Shown here: positions 55,333-63,927 of the stretch, piece after piece
Numbering within the stretch: position 1 is the stretch's first letter
Layout: each line of letters starts with the position of its first letter
Source: Mucilaginibacter frigoritolerans
Lineage (GTDB): Bacteria > Bacteroidota > Bacteroidia > Sphingobacteriales > Sphingobacteriaceae
Reading direction: 5' to 3'
Assembly (NCBI RefSeq): GCF_007830615.1
Contig: NZ_VLLI01000004.1
Span: forward strand, 1-64,000
Length of the DNA stretch: 64,000 nt
Program-made: the position numbers and the translations under genes
The notes under the pieces: model-generated
Told to the model about the DNA's origin: nothing
Databases searched by the model: none
The model's input: the letters and a program-made list of their open reading frames with translations, nothing else

Positions 55333-55995
55333 TTGGACTCACTATTTAACGTAAGCACTACACAAAACATTTATGGTAATGAATTACTGAAACTTAGCCT
55401 TTCGGTAATCATCGGCTGCACGCTCGGTCTTGAACGCGAAATAAGAGGCAAGTCAGCAGGCTTCCGTACGCTTGCTTTAATATGTTTTGGTGCCACTATT
55501 TTTACCATATGTTCCTATCTGTTAGGTGTTGAAGATAACCGCGACAGGATAGCTGCCAACGTCCTTACCGGTGTAGGTTTTCTGGGTGCAGGGGTTATAT
55601 ACCGTACCAATGTCTCTATTTCGGGTATTACCACGGCTGCATCTATATGGGTAGCCGCAGCTATTGGTATGTTTATCGGTATTGGCGATTACCTGCTTGC
55701 TATTATTTCCGCTGGATTTTCTTTAATCATCTTGTATGTTTTGGATTTTGTTCAGCTGCGGATTGATTACCGGTTTGAACATCGTAATTACACTGTTGTT
55801 TTTACACGGGAAATAGAGGTTGAGACATTTTATGAATATGCAAAATCACTCAGTATCAAATTTCATAAAACAAAACTCTACCGAAAGGATAACCAGATAA
55901 CCATTGAATTTGAAGTATCTGGCAAGGAATTTAATCTGCATTTCTTTAACAAATGGCTCTTGGAAAATAAGATGGTCATTTCCTTTGAGTGGTAA
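55333..55995 (+). CDS. MgtC/SapB family membrane protein
   Basis: 220 residues from TTG 55333. Four or five N-terminal membrane helices hold the family motifs LGLEREIRGKSAGFRT (about residues 33-48) and TGVGFLGAGVIYR (about 79-91), then TAASIWVAAAIGM. The C-terminal 70 residues form a soluble ACT-like domain (YTVVFTREIEVETFYEY). MgtC proteins are tied to growth at low magnesium and to virulence in pathogens; here the role is unknown. It is followed 36 bases later by a DUF2252 gene on the same strand. No ATG start gives the full first helix. Confidence 0.9.
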   Translation: MDSLFNVSTTQNIYGNELLKLSLSVIIGCTLGLEREIRGKSAGFRTLALICFGATIFTICSYLLGVEDNRDRIAANVLTGVGFLGAGVIYRTNVSISGITTAASIWVAAAIGMFIGIGDYLLAIISAGFSLIILYVLDFVQLRIDYRFEHRNYTVVFTREIEVETFYEYAKSLSIKFHKTKLYRKDNQITIEFEVSGKEFNLHFFNKWLLENKMVISFEW

Positions 55996-56031
55996 ACAAA
56001 TCTGGTAATTAAATTAAATCACAAATAAAAT

Positions 56032-57243
56032 ATGTCTGCACTCGCTGAAAGATTGGAAGCATTTAATGACAAGTTAATACCTGCCATGGTTCAGCTTAAA
56101 TACAAGCACATGGCCGAAAGTGCTTTCCGCTTTTTGAGAGGTACATGCCACCTGTTTTATGAAGATTTGAGCAAGGCAAAAGACTTTCCATCATCGCCCA
56201 ATACCTGGATCAGCGGTGATTTGCATCTCGAAAACTTTGGGAGTTTTAAGGGCAACAACCGCATGGTTTATTTTGACCTGAATGATTTTGATGAGGCCAT
56301 GCTGGCTCCGGCAGCCTGGGAAGTGGTAAGGGTACTGACCAGTATTTTTGTGGCTTTTGATACCTTGAAGATTGATAAGGCGGAAGCGAAAAAAACAGCA
56401 AAATTATTCCTTTCAACCTATAGCGAAATACTGGCTTGTGGTAAAGCTTATTACATTGATCCGCGTACTGCCGAAGGGATAGTCAGAAGCTTTTTAAAGA
56501 GCATTAAGAAACGCAAGGAGAGTGACCTGATTAAAAAGATTGCCGATGAAAAAGGTGATCAATTCAAAATAAAAATTGATAATCGTACGCATTTTGAGCT
56601 GGACAAAAAACTCCGGGCTGAACTGATATCCCATTTAACAGAATGGCTGAAAAGTAAAAACGGGTGGGCTAGTGATTATACCGTGAAAGATGCCGCTTTC
56701 CGTGTAGCCGGTACAGGTAGTATCGGGCTTAAGCGTTATATGTTTTTATTACAGAGCAATAAAAATAAAAAGAAGTACCTGCTGGTAGAAATGAAAGAGG
56801 CTGCTCCATCATCTCTCGCCCCTTATAATATTGTTAATCAATCCGATTGGGCATCGCAGGCCGAGCGGGTGGTAACGTTAAAACACCGGATGCAAAATAT
56901 TTCGCCGGCATTGTTGAGCCCTAACGTTTTTAATGGTGATATTTACGTATTGCAGGAGATGCAGCCGCTTGCTGATAAAATCAGCTTTGAATCTATAGCA
57001 ACAAAAAATGATTGCCTTGAACTGGTAATTAAAGATATGGCTTTACTTACTGCTTCAGCACAGATCCGCAGCGGCGGTATTCAACACTCAGCCATAATTG
57101 ATGAGTTGATGGCTTTTGGCAAACAAACAACATGGCAGCAACCTTTATTGGATTATGCCATTAATTATTCAAAACAAGTTACTAAAGATTATAATCAGTT
57201 TATGGCTGATTATAAAAGTATTACGGCTTCTGCCGGTACCTAG
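56032..57243 (+). CDS. DUF2252 family protein with kinase-like motifs
   Basis: 403 residues, cytosolic. The N-terminal part has SGDLHLENFGSF (61-72) and YFDLNDFDEA (80-89), which look like the catalytic loop (D-x-H-x2-N) and metal-binding DFD of aminoglycoside phosphotransferase-like kinases. Much later come a Gly-rich segment RVAGTGSIG (223-231), a candidate ATP-binding Lys254 in LVEMKEA and Glu277 in a helix. In a normal kinase these come first, so the order looks circularly permuted. This is my reading of motifs; the family's activity is not known to me. It follows mgtC by 36 bases and may be in the same operon. Confidence 0.85.
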   Translation: MSALAERLEAFNDKLIPAMVQLKYKHMAESAFRFLRGTCHLFYEDLSKAKDFPSSPNTWISGDLHLENFGSFKGNNRMVYFDLNDFDEAMLAPAAWEVVRVLTSIFVAFDTLKIDKAEAKKTAKLFLSTYSEILACGKAYYIDPRTAEGIVRSFLKSIKKRKESDLIKKIADEKGDQFKIKIDNRTHFELDKKLRAELISHLTEWLKSKNGWASDYTVKDAAFRVAGTGSIGLKRYMFLLQSNKNKKKYLLVEMKEAAPSSLAPYNIVNQSDWASQAERVVTLKHRMQNISPALLSPNVFNGDIYVLQEMQPLADKISFESIATKNDCLELVIKDMALLTASAQIRSGGIQHSAIIDELMAFGKQTTWQQPLLDYAINYSKQVTKDYNQFMADYKSITASAGT

Positions 57244-57291
57244 GGAAACCAATTAACCGATTATAGTTTGTTTTTTTAATTTTTTAGAATT

Positions 57292-58680
57292 ATGTCAGAC
57301 CGCCGAAAGTTTTTGAAGCAGTTGGGGGGCACCGTTGTGCTTTCTTCTGCCGCACTTTCAAGCTTTGCAGCTATGGAAGATCATGAAAGGAGAATATTAC
57401 AAGCCCCAAAAAGGATTAGCTCAAACGATAAAATACGCATAGCCACTATTGGTATGGGTATTATGGGCAATAATGATACCCGCGCTGCATTAAGCTGCCC
57501 CGGTGTTGAACTGGTGGGCTGTTGCGACTTGTACCAGGGGAGATTGCAGCATGCCAAAGAAGTGTTTGGTGCAAATATCTTCACCACGTCAGACTATCGG
57601 GAGATTTTGGACCGAAAAGACATTGATGCCGTAATTGTTGCCACTAGCGATAACTGGCACAGTACCATTGCTATTGAAGCCATGCATAAAGGCAAAGCTG
57701 TTTACAGCGAAAAGCCCATGGTGCATTATATCAGCGAAGGATTAAACGAGATTAAAGCGCAGCAAGAAACCAAGGCTATATTTCAGGTAGGCAGCCAGCG
57801 GGTAAGCAGTTTAGCATTTTTAAAGGCAAAGGAATTATACCAGGCAGGAGCCATAGGACAAATAAATTCTGTAGAAGCTTCTTTTAACCGCCAGGATGCG
57901 TTAGGTGCCTGGCAATATACCATTCCGCTGGATGCTTCACCGCAAACGGTTAACTGGGACCGGTTCCAGGCGATGGAAAAAACAAAGCTGCCTTACGAAA
58001 GCAACCGTTTTTTTAGGTGGCGCAATTACCGCGAATACGGTACGGGTGTTGCCGGCGATTTATTTGTGCACCTGTTATCGGGCATTCATTTTATAACTGA
58101 CTCAAAAGGGCCGGATAAAATTTATTCCATTGGTGGTACTTATTACTGGAAGGATGGGAGAAATGTTCCGGACGTGATGACTGCCGTTATTGAATACCCC
58201 AATACAAAAGAACATCCTGCATTCCAGGTAGCGTTGCGGGTTAATTTTATCAGTGGTGAAGGTGAGCGTTCATCCACAAAAATAATAGGCTCTGAAGGAG
58301 TGATCGACTTGGATGATGACCAGGGTTTTACCATCCACAAAAATAAAATGGCGGCAGCTCCCGGTATAGGCGGGTGGGATTCACTAGGCACCTTTACCGA
58401 AGCCATGCAGAAACAATTGCTGGATAATTATAATACCAAATATTCAGATGCTGATAAGCAAAGGCCGGTGTTGCCGGGGGTAACCTATCAATCGCCGGCA
58501 GGGTACAATTCATCAAATGATCATTTTGCCAATTTTATGGATTCCATTCGTAATGGCAAGCCTGTTGTGGAGGATGCAGTTTTCGGTTTTAGGGCCGCAG
58601 CACCATGTTTGGCTTGTAACGATAGTTACTTCCAAAACAAAGTGATCCATTGGGATCCGGAGAATATGCGCTTGATTTAA
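57292..58680 (+). CDS. Gfo/Idh/MocA family oxidoreductase, Tat-exported
   Basis: 462 residues. The N-terminus MSDRRKFLKQLGGTVVLSSA is a twin-arginine signal (RRKFLK), so the enzyme is probably exported folded with its cofactor. The Rossmann domain starts IRIATIGMGIMGNND (about residues 47-61), and the EKP motif (SEKPM, about 139-143) holds the conserved Lys. The C-terminal alpha/beta domain binds the substrate, usually a sugar or inositol. It would do NAD(P)-linked oxidation or reduction. It precedes a GH97 gene that is convergent, so a shared sugar route is possible but unproved. A bidirectional terminator lies between them. Confidence 0.9.
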   Translation: MSDRRKFLKQLGGTVVLSSAALSSFAAMEDHERRILQAPKRISSNDKIRIATIGMGIMGNNDTRAALSCPGVELVGCCDLYQGRLQHAKEVFGANIFTTSDYREILDRKDIDAVIVATSDNWHSTIAIEAMHKGKAVYSEKPMVHYISEGLNEIKAQQETKAIFQVGSQRVSSLAFLKAKELYQAGAIGQINSVEASFNRQDALGAWQYTIPLDASPQTVNWDRFQAMEKTKLPYESNRFFRWRNYREYGTGVAGDLFVHLLSGIHFITDSKGPDKIYSIGGTYYWKDGRNVPDVMTAVIEYPNTKEHPAFQVALRVNFISGEGERSSTKIIGSEGVIDLDDDQGFTIHKNKMAAAPGIGGWDSLGTFTEAMQKQLLDNYNTKYSDADKQRPVLPGVTYQSPAGYNSSNDHFANFMDSIRNGKPVVEDAVFGFRAAAPCLACNDSYFQNKVIHWDPENMRLI

Positions 58681-58684
58681 AAAA

Positions 58685-58724
58685 ACAAAAGGCGAAGGAT
58701 CTATGAAAATCTTTCGCCTTTTGT
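58685..58724. terminator. Bidirectional terminator between the oxidoreductase and GH97 genes
   Basis: ACAAAAGGCGAA (58685-58696) pairs with TTCGCCTTTTGT (58713-58724); A and T runs lie on both outer sides. It serves the two convergent genes. Confidence 0.75.
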
Positions 58725-58742
58725 CGAAGCGTGAAGCTCAAG

Positions 58743-58762
58743 TCCTCTCCTCCCGGAGAGGA
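58743..58762. repeat. Short palindrome of dispersed intergenic type
   Basis: TCCTCTCC (58743-58750) and GGAGAGGA (58755-58762) with a 4-base loop are followed by TTTAGGTGAGG. The wording resembles short repeats scattered between genes in related Bacteroidota. Confidence 0.45.
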
Positions 58763-58774
58763 TTTAGGTGAGGC

Positions 58775-60739
58775 TTATTGCTTCTCAAACCTCGCTGCCC
58801 AGCCACCGCCTGATGCCATTTTGATGGTCAGTTTGTCTTTGGCAGTTACGGTGACCACCTTTTTGGTATAATCAGTACCATCACGATCGGCATTTATGCC
58901 GTCTTCAAATACAGTGGCTTTATAATTGCCATCGCCTAAAAATGAAAGATCAACGGTTATTTCACGTGGGGTCCAGTTGGTCATGGCACCGGCATACCAG
59001 GTGGTTCCTTTTTTACGGGCCATGCTGATAAAATCACCAACCTTACCATCTAACGCAACGGTAGTATCAAAAGTGGTAGGTATAGCATCTATAAAATCGG
59101 TGCTTTCCTGCTCACGCTGATAAATAGTCGGATTGTCTGCCAGCATTTGCAACGGAGCCTCAAATATAGCGTACATAGCCAACTGATGACTACGTGTACC
59201 TTGTGTCATCGGGTTTGAATTTACAGGTCTGAAATTACTTTTTGATGCATTGCGCATACCACCCGGGGTATAATCCATTGGACCCGACATCATACGGATA
59301 AAAGGAATGCTCACATCATAACCGGGTTGGTTATCAACGCCCCATTTCATATTTTCCAAACCTTTTACGCCTTCGCAGTTCACAATATTTGGCCAGGTGC
59401 GTTGTATACCACTTGGTTTATACATACCATGGTAGTCAACCATTAAATGATGAGCAGCAGCTTTTTGGGCAATTTCGTATAATGAGCTCACCATTTTCTG
59501 ATCATCGCGATCAATAAAATCAATCTTAAAACCTTTTACGCCCATTTGCTCAAACTTGGTAAACAAACCTTCAGTGTCGCGAGTAATGCCATACCAGGTT
59601 GACCATAAAATAACGCCTATGTTTTTTTGCTTTCCATAATCAACTACTTGTTGCACATCCAGCTTCAATTTGTTCAGGTCGCCATCGTCAGACCATCCTT
59701 CATCAATAATAATATACTCCAGTTTATTTGCTGCCGCGAAGTCAATGTAGTATTTATAAGTAGGCACGTTAATGCCGGCTTTAAAGTCAACATGGGTAAG
59801 GTTCCAGTCGTTCCACCAGTCCCAGGCTACTTTGCCCGGTTTAATCCATGATAAATCAGCGATTTTTGATGGTTCAGCCAAACGTTGCATCATGTCGTTA
59901 TCAGCCAGTTGCTTATCCTCGGTGCTGATTACCACCACGCGCCATGGGAAGCTGCGGGTTCCACTGGTTTTGGCGATATAATTTGTGCGGCTTTTTACAG
60001 AATAATTGATGCGGTTTAAAAACTCTTCAGTTGGGTATGGTGCAAATACCCCATGTAGATTTTGGCCTGCTCCGGGGGTTAAATACATACCCGGATAATC
60101 CTGCAAGTCGGCTTCCAGTATAGCAGCCTTTATAGAATTCCCAACATCAACCAGTACCGGTAAAAATGCCAGTGTATCTTTTTTAATTGCTGATAAATTG
60201 ATATTATCATAATGCGCCTCAAACGAGCTGTTGAATTTATCTTTGTTGCGATAATCACTAGCAAATGGCAAAAAGGCCTTGTCATCATCTTTGAAATTAA
60301 AATTCGCTTCTTCGTTTATAATAGTGATCTCTCCTTTTTTCTGGGTGAAGAACCTGTAGGCTACACCATCATTATAGGCTCTTAAAATAAGGCCATAATC
60401 GCCTTTAAAAGTTAAAGTTAACTGATTGTAGTTGTTGCTTACCGAAGCTTTTTTATATATGGGCGTATTGATTGTTTCACTTACAGAAACCGATGCTGAT
60501 TTTTTTACTATTGCATTTTTACCTAATACTTCTCCATCAGCCAGGTCGATGGCTATTGACGATGGCGTGATTATTTCGGTACTTTCGTGCTTAACTGACC
60601 AGTTGATAGCGCTACCCGTGGATACCGTTAAATTTGTTTTGCCATCCGGCGATTTTACAGAAAAGGTTTTGTTTGATTGAGCCAGCACCATCCCGAAAGG
60701 AAAAAAGGTGCAGATCAGTGCAATAGCTTTAAATTTCAT
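58775..60739 (-). CDS. Glycoside hydrolase family 97, likely retaining type
   Basis: 654 residues with signal peptide (1-20). N-terminal beta-sandwich (about 25-290), then a TIM barrel (WIKPGKVAWDWWND near 298; YIIIDEGWSDDGDLN near 342) and a C-terminal beta domain. On strand 4 the sequence is FKIDFIDRDDQ with Asp407, the position where retaining GH97 enzymes carry the nucleophile; inverting SusB-type enzymes lack it. Candidate acid/base is Glu462 (LENMKW) or Glu456. By this it is more likely an alpha-galactosidase-like retaining enzyme than SusB. No SusC/D genes are adjacent. The retaining call rests on remembered family features. Confidence 0.9.
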   Translation of the reverse strand: MKFKAIALICTFFPFGMVLAQSNKTFSVKSPDGKTNLTVSTGSAINWSVKHESTEIITPSSIAIDLADGEVLGKNAIVKKSASVSVSETINTPIYKKASVSNNYNQLTLTFKGDYGLILRAYNDGVAYRFFTQKKGEITIINEEANFNFKDDDKAFLPFASDYRNKDKFNSSFEAHYDNINLSAIKKDTLAFLPVLVDVGNSIKAAILEADLQDYPGMYLTPGAGQNLHGVFAPYPTEEFLNRINYSVKSRTNYIAKTSGTRSFPWRVVVISTEDKQLADNDMMQRLAEPSKIADLSWIKPGKVAWDWWNDWNLTHVDFKAGINVPTYKYYIDFAAANKLEYIIIDEGWSDDGDLNKLKLDVQQVVDYGKQKNIGVILWSTWYGITRDTEGLFTKFEQMGVKGFKIDFIDRDDQKMVSSLYEIAQKAAAHHLMVDYHGMYKPSGIQRTWPNIVNCEGVKGLENMKWGVDNQPGYDVSIPFIRMMSGPMDYTPGGMRNASKSNFRPVNSNPMTQGTRSHQLAMYAIFEAPLQMLADNPTIYQREQESTDFIDAIPTTFDTTVALDGKVGDFISMARKKGTTWYAGAMTNWTPREITVDLSFLGDGNYKATVFEDGINADRDGTDYTKKVVTVTAKDKLTIKMASGGGWAARFEKQ

Positions 60740-60842
60740 CTGATAATAATTGAGGTTTTAATCGTGGTTTATAATTAAAACCGAAACTAAATAAATTACC
60801 CTATATTATATAATGTAATTTTGACATTTTTTAGCAGGATTT

Positions 60843-61011
60843 TGCGCTCGCATAGTCGACTCACCCGGTCGACGCTTCGCTGGACCTGTCCTCTCTCCGG
60901 CAAGCCGCAAAGAGGGTAGGAAAAAATAAAAAAAAGTAAATCTTCCCAGCCCTCTTTATGACTTGTCGTAGAGGGTGAACGAGCGAAGCGATGTTCGGTC
61001 AGCTATGCGCC
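60843..61011. repeat. Imperfect long inverted repeat between GH97 and M23 genes
   Basis: A left arm (60843-60916) reads GCATAG ... CGCTTCGCT ... AAAGAGGG. The right arm (60950-61011), read on the other strand, repeats the same words in the same order: GCATAG ... CGCTTCGCT ... AAAGAGGG. The arms are about 60-70 bases and roughly two-thirds alike, around a 33-base A-rich centre. It could form a long stem in the RNA leader of the GH97 gene or after the M23 gene. It looks like a small palindromic (MITE-like) element. Confidence 0.6.
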
Positions 61012-61029
61012 AGAGAAGACAAGCGATAA

Positions 61030-61734
61030 TCACTCATTAACCGTCGCCGGAAATCTCAATATCAATTGCGGATCGGGAATGTTTTGAAGATATTTTTCTT
61101 TTTCAGAGTAACGGCAAACGCCGGGATAATCGCCTTTTTTGCCTTCCATATCAAACATGAGCTGAAAGTGCAGGTGCGGCGGCCAGTTTCCATTTTCGGA
61201 AATATTGCCAAATGTTGCCAGTGGCTGATTGATGCTTACCGGCATGCCTACACTCAATTCATCGAGGCTTTTACGACTAAGGTGGCCGTACAAAGTGTAA
61301 AGCTTTAAACCATCAAGGTTATGTTCTAAGATGATGGCAGGGCCGTAGTCGCCAAAGTTATTGTTATCATTAAAGCTATGCACTTTACCTTGCAAGGGTA
61401 CATAGACGGGCGTACCTGGTTGAGCCCATATATCTACACCTAAATGCAGGCGGCGAGGTTCGTCGCTTGTGTCAAAATGTTTGCTGCGGGCGTAAATGGT
61501 GCGATGTTCCATGTAACCGCCAATACCATATTTACAATTGTTTTTTTGCAATTGCTCATCAATCCAAATACTGAATTTAGCTGTATCACCAAAAGTTTCG
61601 GCGCTTAATTCAGTATTACTTGCGGTAAAATTGAAATGGTACAAGCTATCAGTAGTTGCGTCAAAATCAACTACTTTTCCAACAAGTTGCGGGTTAGTCT
61701 TTAGGTATTGGTTTAGCAGAACGTGGGCATCCAT
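61030..61734 (-). CDS. M23 family peptidase (LytM-like), atypical
   Basis: 234 residues without an obvious signal peptide. The zinc site of M23 is present: His and Asp in LHLGVDIW (about 102-109), and PHLHFQL (about 191-197) with the HxH pair; the usual YGHLS is there too (about 155). It would cut peptide cross-links of peptidoglycan or other Gly-rich peptides, but the lack of a signal peptide is odd for that job. It follows rbfA by 10 bases on the same strand, the last gene of an operon-like set. Confidence 0.85.
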   Translation of the reverse strand: MDAHVLLNQYLKTNPQLVGKVVDFDATTDSLYHFNFTASNTELSAETFGDTAKFSIWIDEQLQKNNCKYGIGGYMEHRTIYARSKHFDTSDEPRRLHLGVDIWAQPGTPVYVPLQGKVHSFNDNNNFGDYGPAIILEHNLDGLKLYTLYGHLSRKSLDELSVGMPVSINQPLATFGNISENGNWPPHLHFQLMFDMEGKKGDYPGVCRYSEKEKYLQNIPDPQLILRFPATVNE

Positions 61735-61744
61735 TAAATTATAA

Positions 61745-62116
61745 CTATTCTGTGTCTGGTTGCCGGTCTTCCTTGCTTATTTTTTCAAATATTTTATCCA
61801 TGCGCTCAACATATTCGCCGGTATCATCTACAAAAAACTCCAGCTGAGGAATTACCCTAACCTGGTCCTTTATACGGGCACCTAGTTTATACCTTATTTC
61901 GGATGAATGTGATTTAATGGTTTGCAGGGCCAGCTGCGAATTGGTATTGTTAAAAAAGCTTAAAAATATCCGTGCAATAGCTAAATCCGGCGTAACCCTT
62001 ACCTTGGTAATGGTGATTAGTGTGTTGGGTAAATAGTTAATCCCTTCGCGCTGAAATATCGCTGCAAGGTCCTGTTGTATTACTCCTGCAAATTTTTGCT
62101 GACGTTTTGATTCCAT
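61745..62116 (-). CDS. rbfA: 30S ribosome-binding factor RbfA
   Basis: 123 residues. A single KH-like domain with family features: an N-terminal helix KRQQKFAGVIQQDLAAIFQ, the strand VRVTPDLAIARIFLSF, and a C-terminal stretch RYKLGARIKDQVRVIPQLEFFVDD. RbfA helps the late maturation of the 16S rRNA 5' end in the small subunit. It is 122 bases after the NlpE-like lipoprotein gene and 10 before the M23 gene, all on the minus strand. Length is normal. Confidence 0.95.
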   Translation of the reverse strand: MESKRQQKFAGVIQQDLAAIFQREGINYLPNTLITITKVRVTPDLAIARIFLSFFNNTNSQLALQTIKSHSSEIRYKLGARIKDQVRVIPQLEFFVDDTGEYVERMDKIFEKISKEDRQPDTE

Positions 62117-62238
62117 GATTTTCTTTGAGCTGAAAGGTAAAAGCAGAAAGCTTAAAGCTAATATCTTTCGCGTAATTCTTTGTAAATTCTTTTGTTTTTA
62201 TTCCCGTTTTCCAGCTTTCAGTTCAAAAAGTGATCCGC

Positions 62239-62604
62239 TTAATTACACTTATCCTGCGGAATTACTTTTGTTATTTTTACTAGTTTTTTTACTACCAGCG
62301 TACTATCATATTCTGATCCGAGGCCGTCCTTGCCCGATTTTACCTTTACGCCTTCTACCTCAACATAAACCGGCAAATAAGGTTTTTCGAAATTTAATTG
62401 AGAGTATTTTAATTCCAGTTGGCGTGAACTATCCGTTACCCAAAACTCGGTGCCGTTATCGCAATCCTTAAATGATTTTACTTCGGGCCCAAAACTATAA
62501 ACCCCTTTATAAATAAGCGGTTTATCATTGCCAGAATTGCCCTTGCAGGCAAAAAAAGCCATAGGTGCTATAAATAGTAAATATTTTACAGGCCTTAATT
62601 GCAT
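62239..62604 (-). CDS. Small lipoprotein resembling the NlpE C-terminal domain
   Basis: 121 residues. The signal ends MAFFAC (Cys19), a likely lipobox. The mature part is a small OB-like beta domain: LIYKGVYSFGPEVKSFKDC, then TEFWVTDSSRQLELKY, PYLPVYVEVEGVKV and LVVKKLVKITK. This pattern matches the C-terminal half of NlpE, an outer-membrane lipoprotein that signals envelope stress. It starts 12 bases after the LolC-type permease gene, which suggests coupling. Function in this organism is not known. Confidence 0.7.
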   Translation of the reverse strand: MQLRPVKYLLFIAPMAFFACKGNSGNDKPLIYKGVYSFGPEVKSFKDCDNGTEFWVTDSSRQLELKYSQLNFEKPYLPVYVEVEGVKVKSGKDGLGSEYDSTLVVKKLVKITKVIPQDKCN

Positions 62605-62616
62605 AAGATAGAAATA

Positions 62617-63843
62617 TTATAAATCCTGTTTAATGTCGTTTAGTCCTTTGATACTTAACCTTGCGCTTATGCCTGATGCAATAACAGCTATTGCACCAAC
62701 GGTTAAAAATACCAGGCCAAAGTCCGAAAGTCTTAATGCTACGGGGTATGCATCCATTACTGTCATCCGCGAACCCATTTTTACCAAACCAAAACGTTGT
62801 TGCAATATACAAAATATCAAACCTAAAACTATACCTGCAATACATCCTATTATGGATATCATCATCCCCTCAAAAAAGAATATGCCCTGAATAAGTTGTT
62901 TGTTGGCTCCTAAACTGGTTAAAACGGCAATATCTTTCCGTTTATCAATTACCAGCATGGTTAATGAGCCTATGATATTAAATATGGCAATAATCAGCAC
63001 AAAAGTTAATATCATAAATATAAACCAGCGCTCATAGTTTAATGTTTTATAAAGTTCGGTATCCTGCTCCCTTCGGTTCTTTACGGTAAAATCTGTGCCT
63101 ATTTTATTTTGGATGGAAAGCTGCACCTGATCAATATTAGTGCCTTTTTTGTAATCAATCTCAATGGATGATACATTTACCGGCTGACCCAATAAATCGC
63201 GTACAAAGCCAATTGGAGCTACGATGTTATCATCAAATTGTTGTTCAATGGCGAATACACCCGATGGATAAATGGAACGTACCACAAACTCATCCAACGG
63301 ATTGGTACCTGGCCGCGAATCCCGCCTGGGGGCGTATATCTCTAAAGGAGCAAACTGGTCGTGTATGTTTATACTCAGGCTGCTTTGTATGTTTGAACCA
63401 ATAACAGCGTAGTTTTTCCCTTCGGCTTTTAACGTAAATGAACCGCTTTGAATAGTACTATCCAGTTGTGGATTTTTTAAAAATTCATCACTTACGCCTC
63501 TTATGGTTCCGATGTATGGCTTGTTATCATACCTGATCAGCGCTTTTTCCTGTAAAACTTCGGTATAGGAAAATACTTTGGGGTCACGATGCAATGAATT
63601 AAAGTATACGGTGTTTGGATTAAACGTTTTACCCAGCCGTGGTTCTATTTTTATTTCAGGAGTAAAGTTGCTGTACAGGGACAGAATCACTTCTTCAAAG
63701 CCATTAAACACCGATAGAATAATAATTAAAGCTGCACTACCAATTAAAACCCCCAGCATGGAAATGCCCGAGATGATATTAATGGCATGCATTTTCTTAA
63801 GCGAAAATAAATACCTTTTTGCTATGTAAACGGAAGTGTTCAA
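62617..63843 (-). CDS. LolC/LolE-type ABC transporter permease (FtsX fold)
   Basis: 408 residues from TTG 63843 (no in-frame ATG gives the full first helix). One N-terminal membrane helix (about 20-47), a large periplasmic MacB-like core (about 50-265), then three C-terminal helices (about 270-298, 318-345, 375-398), the lipoprotein-releasing LolC/E layout. Such permeases pull lipoproteins from the inner membrane for delivery to the outer membrane. No LolD ATPase gene is adjacent. The gene is followed by an NlpE-like lipoprotein gene at 12 bases and then rbfA, so it heads an operon-like set. Confidence 0.88.
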   Translation of the reverse strand: MNTSVYIAKRYLFSLKKMHAINIISGISMLGVLIGSAALIIILSVFNGFEEVILSLYSNFTPEIKIEPRLGKTFNPNTVYFNSLHRDPKVFSYTEVLQEKALIRYDNKPYIGTIRGVSDEFLKNPQLDSTIQSGSFTLKAEGKNYAVIGSNIQSSLSINIHDQFAPLEIYAPRRDSRPGTNPLDEFVVRSIYPSGVFAIEQQFDDNIVAPIGFVRDLLGQPVNVSSIEIDYKKGTNIDQVQLSIQNKIGTDFTVKNRREQDTELYKTLNYERWFIFMILTFVLIIAIFNIIGSLTMLVIDKRKDIAVLTSLGANKQLIQGIFFFEGMMISIIGCIAGIVLGLIFCILQQRFGLVKMGSRMTVMDAYPVALRLSDFGLVFLTVGAIAVIASGISARLSIKGLNDIKQDL

Positions 63844-63927
63844 ATGGTGGGTGAATTTTTAATTGATTGAATTTAATAGGTGACCGGTTTTTTAACCAAT
63901 GAACTATTGAACAGGTGGATTAATGGA

